Shown piece by piece: positions 58,297-64,000 of a DNA stretch of 64,000 bases (positions are counted from its first letter, which is position 1; each line of letters begins with the position of its first letter). The position numbers and the translations under genes were made by a program. Below the pieces are notes generated by a model. That model saw only the letters and a list, made by a program, of their open reading frames with translations. It did not search any database and was not told the origin of the DNA. The stretch is from Diacronema lutheri (lineage: Eukaryota; Haptophyta; Pavlovophyceae; Pavlovales; Pavlovaceae): assembly GCA_019448385.1 (NCBI GenBank), contig JAGTXO010000016.1, positions 372,001 to 436,000 of the forward strand. Reading direction: 5' to 3'.

Positions 58297-61200
58297 CTTG
58301 GCGGAAAGGAGAGAAGAAAGGGGAAGGGGGGGGGGGGGGGGGGATTGGTGACGGCGGGGATGGGGGGGGGGGTCGCCTTCCGCGTACCTTGGCGGAAAGG
58401 AGAGAAGAAAGGGGAAGGGGGGGGGGGGGGGGGGGATTGGTGACGGCGGGGAGGGGGGGGGGGGTCGCCTTCCGCGTACCTTGGCGGAAAGGAGAGAAGA
58501 AAGGGGAAGGGGGGGGGGGGGGGGGATTGGTGACGGCGGGGAGGGGGGGGGGTCGCCTTCCGCGTACCTTGGCGGAAAGGAGAGAAGAAAGGGGAAGGGG
58601 GGGGGGGGGGGGGATTGGTGACGGCGGGGATGGGGGGGGGGGTCGCCTTCCGCGTACCTTGGCGGAAAGGAGAGAAGAAAGGGGAAGGGGGGGGGGGGGG
58701 GGGATTGGTGACGGCGGGGATGGGGGGGGGGTCGCCTTCCGCGTACCTTGGCGGAAAGGAGAGAAGAAAGGGGAAGGGGGGGGGGGGGGGGGGATTGGTG
58801 ACGGCGGGGAGGGGGGGGGGGTCGCCTTCCGCGTACCTTGGCGGAAAGGAGAGAAGAAAGGGGAAGGGGGGGGGGGGGGGGGGATTGGTGACGGCGGGGA
58901 TGGGGGGGGGGGTCGCCTTCCGCGTACCTTGGCGGAAAGGAGAGAAGAAAGGGGAAGGGGGGGGGGGGGGGGATTGGTGACGGCGGGGAGGGGGGGGGGT
59001 CGCCTTCCGCGTACCTTGGCGGAAAGGAGAGAAGAAAGGGGAAGGGGGGGGGGGGGGGGGGGATTGGTGACGGCGGGGAGGGGGGGGGGTCGCCTTCCGC
59101 GTACCTTGGCGGAAAGGAGAGAAGAAAGGGGAAGGGGGGGGGGGGGGGGGATTGGTGACGGCGGGGATGGGGGGGGGGGTCGCCTTCCGCGTACCTTGGC
59201 GGAAAGGAGAGAAGAAAGGGGAAGGGGGGGGGGGGGGGATTGGTGACGGCGGGGATGGGGGGGGGGGTCGCCTTCCGCGTACCTTGGCGGAAAGGAGAGA
59301 AGAAAGGGGAAGGGGGGGGGGGGGGGGGGGGGGATTGGTGACGGCGGGGAGGGGGGGGGGGGGTCGCCTTCCGCGTACCTTGGCGGAAAGGAGAGAAGAA
59401 AGGGGAAGGGGGGGGGGGGGGGGGGGGGGGATTGGTGACGGCGGGGAGGGGGGGGGGTCGCCTTCCGCGTACCTTGGCGGAAAGGAGAGAAGAAAGGGGA
59501 AGGGGGGGGGGGGGGGGGGGGGGATTGGTGACGGCGGGGATGGGGGGGGGGTCGCCTTCCGCGTACCTTGGCGGAAAGGAGAGAAGAAAGGGGAAGGGGG
59601 GGGGGGGGGGGGATTGGTGACGGCGGGGAGGGGGGGGGGGGGTCGCCTTCCGCGTACCTTGGCGGAAAGGAGAGAAGAAAGGGGAAGGGGGGGGGGGGGG
59701 GGGGGGGGATTGGTGACGGCGGGGAGGGGGGGGGGTCGCCTTCCGCGTACCTTGGCGGAAAGGAGAGAAGAAAGGGGAAGGGGGGGGGGGGGGGGGATTG
59801 GTGACGGCGGGGATGGGGGGGGGTCGTCGCCTTCCGCGTACCTTGGCGGAAAGGAGAGAAGAAAGGGGAAGGGGGGGGGGGGGAGGGATTGGTGACGGCG
59901 GGGATGGGGGGGGGGGTCGCCTTCCGCGTACCTTGGCGGAAAGGAGAGAAGAAAGGGGAAGGGGGGGGGGGGGGGGGGGGGATTGGTGACGGCGGGGATG
60001 GGGGGGGGGGTCGCCTTCCGCGTACCTTGGCGGAAAGGAGAGAAGAAAGGGGAAGGGGGGGGGGGGGGGGATTGGTGACGGCGGGGATGGGGGGGGGGGT
60101 CGCCTTCCGCGTACCTTGGCGGAAAGGAGAGAAGAAAGGGGAAGGGGGGGGGGGGGGGGATTGGTGACGGCGGGGAGGGGGGGGGGTCGCCTTCCGCGTA
60201 CCTTGGCGGAAAGGAGAGAAGAAAGGGGAAGGGGGGGGGGGGGGGGGATTGGTGACGGCGGGGAGGGGGGGGGGGGTCGCCTTCCGCGTACCTTGGCGGA
60301 AAGGAGAGAAGAAAGGGGAAGGGGGGGGGGGGGGGGGGGGGGATTGGTGACGGCGGGGATGGGGGGGGGGGTCGCCTTCCGCGTACCTTGGCGGAAAGGA
60401 GAGAAGAAAGGGGAAGGGGGGGGGGGGGGGGATTGGTGACGGCGGGGATGGGGGGGGGGGTCGCCTTCCGCGTACCTTGGCGGAAAGGAGAGAAGAAAGG
60501 GGAAGGGGGGGGGGGGGGGGGGGATTGGTGACGGCGGGGAGGGGGGGGGTCGCCTTCCGCGTACCTTGGCGGAAAGGAGAGAAGAAAGGGGAAGGGGGGG
60601 GGGGGGGGGGGGATTGGTGACGGCGGGGATGGGGGGGGGGGTCGCCTTCCGCGTACCTTGGCGGAAAGGAGAGAAGAAAGGGGAAGGGGGGGGGGGGGGG
60701 GATTGGTGACGGCGGGGAGGGGGGGGGGTCGCCTTCCGCGTACCTTGGCGGAAAGGAGAGAAGAAAGGGGAAGGGGGGGGGGGGGGGGGGGGGGGGGGAT
60801 TGGTGACGGCGGGGATGGGGGGGGGGGGGTCGCCTTCCGCGTACCTTGGCGGAAAGGAGAGAAGAAAGGGGAAGGGGGGGGGGGGGGGGGATTGGTGACG
60901 GCGGGGAGGGGGGGGGGTCGCCTTCCGCGTACCTTGGCGGAAAGGAGAGAAGAAAGGGGAAGGGGGGGGGGGGGGGGGGATTGGTGACGGCGGGGATGGG
61001 GGGGGGGGTCGCCTTCCGCGTACCTTGGCGGAAAGGAGAGAAGAAAGGGGAAGGGGGGGGGGGGGGGGGGATTGGTGACGGCGGGGATGGGGGGGGGGGT
61101 CGCCTTCCGCGTACCTTGGCGGAAAGGAGAGAAGAAAGGGGAAGGGGGGGGGGGGGGGGGGATTGGTGACGGCGGGGAGGGGGGGGGTCGCCTTCCGCGT

Positions 61201-64000
61201 ACCTTGGCGGAAAGGAGAGAAGAAAGGGGAAGGGGGGGGGGGGGGGGGATTGGTGACGGCGGGGATGGGGGGGGGGGTCGCCTTCCGCGTACCTTGGCGG
61301 AAAGGAGAGAAGAAAGGGGAAGGGGGGGGGGGGGGGGGATTGGTGACGGCGGGGAGGGGGGGGGGTCGCCTTCCGCGTACCTTGGCGGAAAGGAGAGAAG
61401 AAAGGGGAAGGGGGGGGGGGGGGGGGGGGGGGATTGGTGACGGCGGGGATGGGGGGGGGGGGTCGCCTTCCGCGTACCTTGGCGGAAAGGAGAGAAGAAA
61501 GGGGAAGGGGGGGGGGGGGGGGGATTGGTGACGGCGGGGAGGGGGGGGGGTCGCCTTCCGCGTACCTTGGCGGAAAGGAGAGAAGAAAGGGGAAGGGGGG
61601 GGGGGGGGGGGGGGGATTGGTGACGGCGGGGATGGGGGGGGGGGTCGCCTTCCGCGTACCTTGGCGGAAAGGAGAGAAGAAAGGGGAAGGGGGGGGGGGG
61701 GGGGATTGGTGACGGCGGGGATGGGGGGGGGGGTCGCCTTCCGCGTACCTTGGCGGAAAGGAGAGAAGAAAGGGGAAGGGGGGGGGGGGGGGGGGGGGGG
61801 GGATTGGTGACGGCGGGGATGGGGGGGGGGGTCGCCTTCCGCGTACCTTGGCGGAAAGGAGAGAAGAAAGGGGAAGGGGGGGGGGGGGGGGGGGGGATTG
61901 GTGACGGCGGGGATGGGGGGGGGGGTCGCCTTCCGCGTACCTTGGCGGAAAGGAGAGAAGAAAGGGGAAGGGGGGGGGGGGGGGGATTGGTGACGGCGGG
62001 GAGGGGGGGGGGTCGCCTTCCGCGTACCTTGGCGGAAAGGAGAGAAGAAAGGGGAAGGGGGGGGGGGGGGGGGATTGGTGACGGCGGGGATGGGGGGGGG
62101 GGTCGCCTTCCGCGTACCTTGGCGGAAAGGAGAGAAGAAAGGGGAAGGGGGGGGGGGGGGGGGGATTGGTGACGGCGGGGAGGGGGGGGGGTCGCCTTCC
62201 GCGTACCTTGGCGGAAAGGAGAGAAGAAAGGGGAAGGGGGGGGGGGGGGGGGGGATTGGTGACGGCGGGGATGGGGGGGGGGGTCGCCTTCCGCGTACCT
62301 TGGCGGAAAGGAGAGAAGAAAGGGGAAGGGGGGGGGGGGGGGGGGATTGGTGACGGCGGGGATGGGGGGGGGGGTCGCCTTCCGCGTACCTTGGCGGAAA
62401 GGAGAGAAGAAAGGGGAAGGGGGGGGGGGGGGGATTGGTGACGGCGGGATGGGGGGGGGGGTCGCCTTCCGCGTACCTTGGCGGAAAGGAGAGAAGAAAG
62501 GGGAAGGGGGGGGGGGGGGGGGATTGGTCACGGCGGGGAGGGGGGGGGGTCGCCTTCCGCGTACCTTGGCGGAAAGGAGAGAAGAAAGGGGAAGGGGGGG
62601 GGGGGGGGGGGGGGGGGGATTGGTGACGGCGGGGATGGGGGGGGGGGTCGCCTTCCGCGTACCTTGGCGGAAAGGAGAGAAGAAAGGGGAAGGGGGGGGG
62701 GGGGGGGGGGGGATTGGTGACGGCGGGGATGGGGGGGGGGGTCGCCTTCCGCGTACCTTGGCGGAAAGGAGAGAAGAAAGGGGAAGGGGGGGGGGGGGGG
62801 GGGGATTGGTGACGGCGGGGATGGGGGGGGGGGTCGCCTTCCGCGTACCTTGGCGGAAAGGAGAGAAGAAAGGGGAAGGGGGGGGGGGGGGGGGGGGGGG
62901 GGATTGGTGACGGCGGGGATGGGGGGGGGGGTCGCCTTCCGCGTACCTTGGCGGAAAGGAGAGAAGAAAGGGGAAGGGGGGGGGGGGGGGGGGGGATTGG
63001 TGACGGCGGGGATGGGGGGGGGGGGTCGCCTTCCGCGTACCTTGGCGGAAAGGAGAGAAGAAAGGGGAAGGGGGGGGGGGGGGGGATTGGTGACGGCGGG
63101 GAGGGGGGGGGGTCGCCTTCCGCGTACCTTGGCGGAAAGGAGAGAAGAAAGGGGAAGGGGGGGGGGGGGGGATTGGTGACGGCGGGGATGGGGGGGGGGG
63201 TCGCCTTCCGCGTACCTTGGCGGAAAGGAGAGAAGAAAGGGGAAGGGGGGGGGGGGGGGGATTGGTGACGGCGGGGAGGGGGGGGGGTCGCCTTCCGCGT
63301 ACCTTGGCGGAAAGGAGAGAAGAAAGGGGAAGGGGGGGGGGGGGGGGGGATTGGTGACGGCGGGGATGGGGGGGGGGGTCGCCTTCCGCGTACCTTGGCG
63401 GAAAGGAGAGAAGAAAGGGGAAGGGGGGGGGGGGGGGGGATTGGTGACGGCGGGGATGGGGGGGGGGGTCGCCTTCCGCGTACCTTGGCGGAAAGGAGAG
63501 AAGAAAGGGGAAGGGGGGGGGGGGGGGGGGGATTGGTGACGGCGGGGAGGGGGGGGGGTCGCCTTCCGCGTACCTTGGCGGAAAGGAGAGAAGAAAGGGG
63601 AAGGGGGGGGGGGGGGGGGGGGATTGGTGACGGCGGGGATGGGGGGGGGGGTCGCCTTCCGCGTACCTTGGCGGAAAGGAGAGAAGAAAGGGGAAGGGGG
63701 GGGGGGGGGGGGGGATTGGTGACGGCGGGGATGGGGGGGGGGGGGTCGCCTTCCGCGTACCTTGCCGGAAAGGAGAGAAGAAAGGGGAAGGGGGGGGGGG
63801 GGGGGGGATTGGTGACGGCGGGGAGGGGGGGGGGTCGCCTTCCGCGTACCTTGGCGGAAAGGAGAGAAGAAAGGGGAAGGGGGGGGGGGGGGGGGATTGG
63901 TGACGGCGGGGAGGGGGGGGGGTCGCCTTCCGCGTACCTTGGCGGAAAGGAGAGAAGAAAGGGGAAGGGGGGGGGGGGGGGGGGGATTGGTGACGGCGGG
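58297..64000. repeat. About 90-bp minisatellite array (60+ copies) filling a TauE intron, open at right edge
   Basis: Each unit reads, on the + strand, GTCGCCTTCCGCGTACCTTG, GCGGAAAGGAGAGAAGAAAG, GGGAAG, a G run of about 13-28, ATTGGTGACGGCGGGGA, an optional T, and a second G run of 8-13. Length varies only through the G runs. The strings flanking the first unit match the end of the intron and the first 17 bases of the TauE exon (58296 leftward), so the unit is a copied intron/exon junction. Rare point variants: GGAGGGATT at 59882, TCGTCGCC at 59824, TGGTCACGG at 62525, CCTTGCCGG at 63763. The array continues past base 64000. Confidence 0.97.

Noticed and set aside
57993-62531. 1,512-codon open frame on the - strand made of repeated Pro-rich units
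   Set aside because: It is the TauE intron minisatellite read through. C-run length changes shift the frame among three versions of the same unit, and only the last 50 codons are a real exon.
58297-64000. CRISPR array or telomere-like repeat
   Set aside because: Units are contiguous with no unique spacers and differ mainly in G-run length. The unit is about 90 bp and lies within a eukaryotic intron, so it is neither CRISPR nor a telomere.

Overview
The window is nuclear DNA of a eukaryotic microalga. Genes are split by short spliceosomal introns, base composition is very GC-rich, G/C homopolymers are frequent, and coding exons lie on both strands. The content points to a flagellated alga with a secondary (red-lineage) plastid. 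DNA gyrase B, a homogentisate-type prenyltransferase and pyruvate carboxylase each start with a signal-peptide-like leader followed by an Ala/Arg-rich stretch, and a BBSome subunit (BBS5) indicates cilia. A haptophyte, possibly a pavlovophyte, fits best; this is inference, since no ribosomal or organelle marker is present.

Layout. 1-116 (-): start of a lipoate-protein ligase-like gene. 190-2829 (+): coiled-coil protein. 2903-4291 (-): membrane-anchored sulfotransferase. 4447-7996 (-): NIPA-type Mg2+ transporter with a long polyGln tail. 8196-17618 (+): about 3,000-residue low-complexity/coiled-coil protein. 17690-19386 (-): alpha/beta-hydrolase. 19423-24907 (+): plastid gyrB, nine exons. 24908-26516: intergenic, with a decayed Fanzor/TnpB-like gene and a dispersed repeat. 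26517-27254 (+): tropomodulin-like LRR protein. 27456-29563 (+): GH27 alpha-galactosidase. 29564-30647: intergenic with a second repeat copy. 30648-35418 (+): cGMP-dependent protein kinase with four cyclic-nucleotide-binding domains. 35531-38134 (-): BBS5. 38204-38878 (+): SIW14/OCA-type phosphatase lacking its catalytic Cys and Arg. 38975-39556 (-): CcmI-like protein. 39596-40015 (+): FKBP. 40195-41714 (-): UbiA prenyltransferase. 41818-48298 (+): pyruvate carboxylase. 48513-54516 (+): large protein with two C-terminal CNB domains. 54643-55177 (-): small orphan. 55244-56629 (+): ankyrin-repeat protein. 56780 to the right edge (-): TauE/SafE exporter whose intron is at least 5.7 kb of minisatellite.

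Genes are packed tightly. Seven head-to-head pairs have only about 36-200 bp between start codons, and convergent neighbours are typically 70-180 bp apart. Gene models were built by joining reading frames across introns and checking that exon lengths sum to whole codons and restore known family alignments. The recurring splice donor is GTGCG(C/T), and about nine of roughly 50 inferred introns appear to use GC instead of GT.

Most genes look like housekeeping or signalling functions rather than one pathway. Two themes recur: plastid metabolism (gyrB, prenyltransferase, pyruvate carboxylase, possibly the CcmI-like protein) and cilium/cyclic-nucleotide signalling (four-CNB kinase, CNB protein, BBS5). 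The most unusual structures are the intron minisatellites, especially the TauE array, which is a tandem copy of an intron/exon junction.
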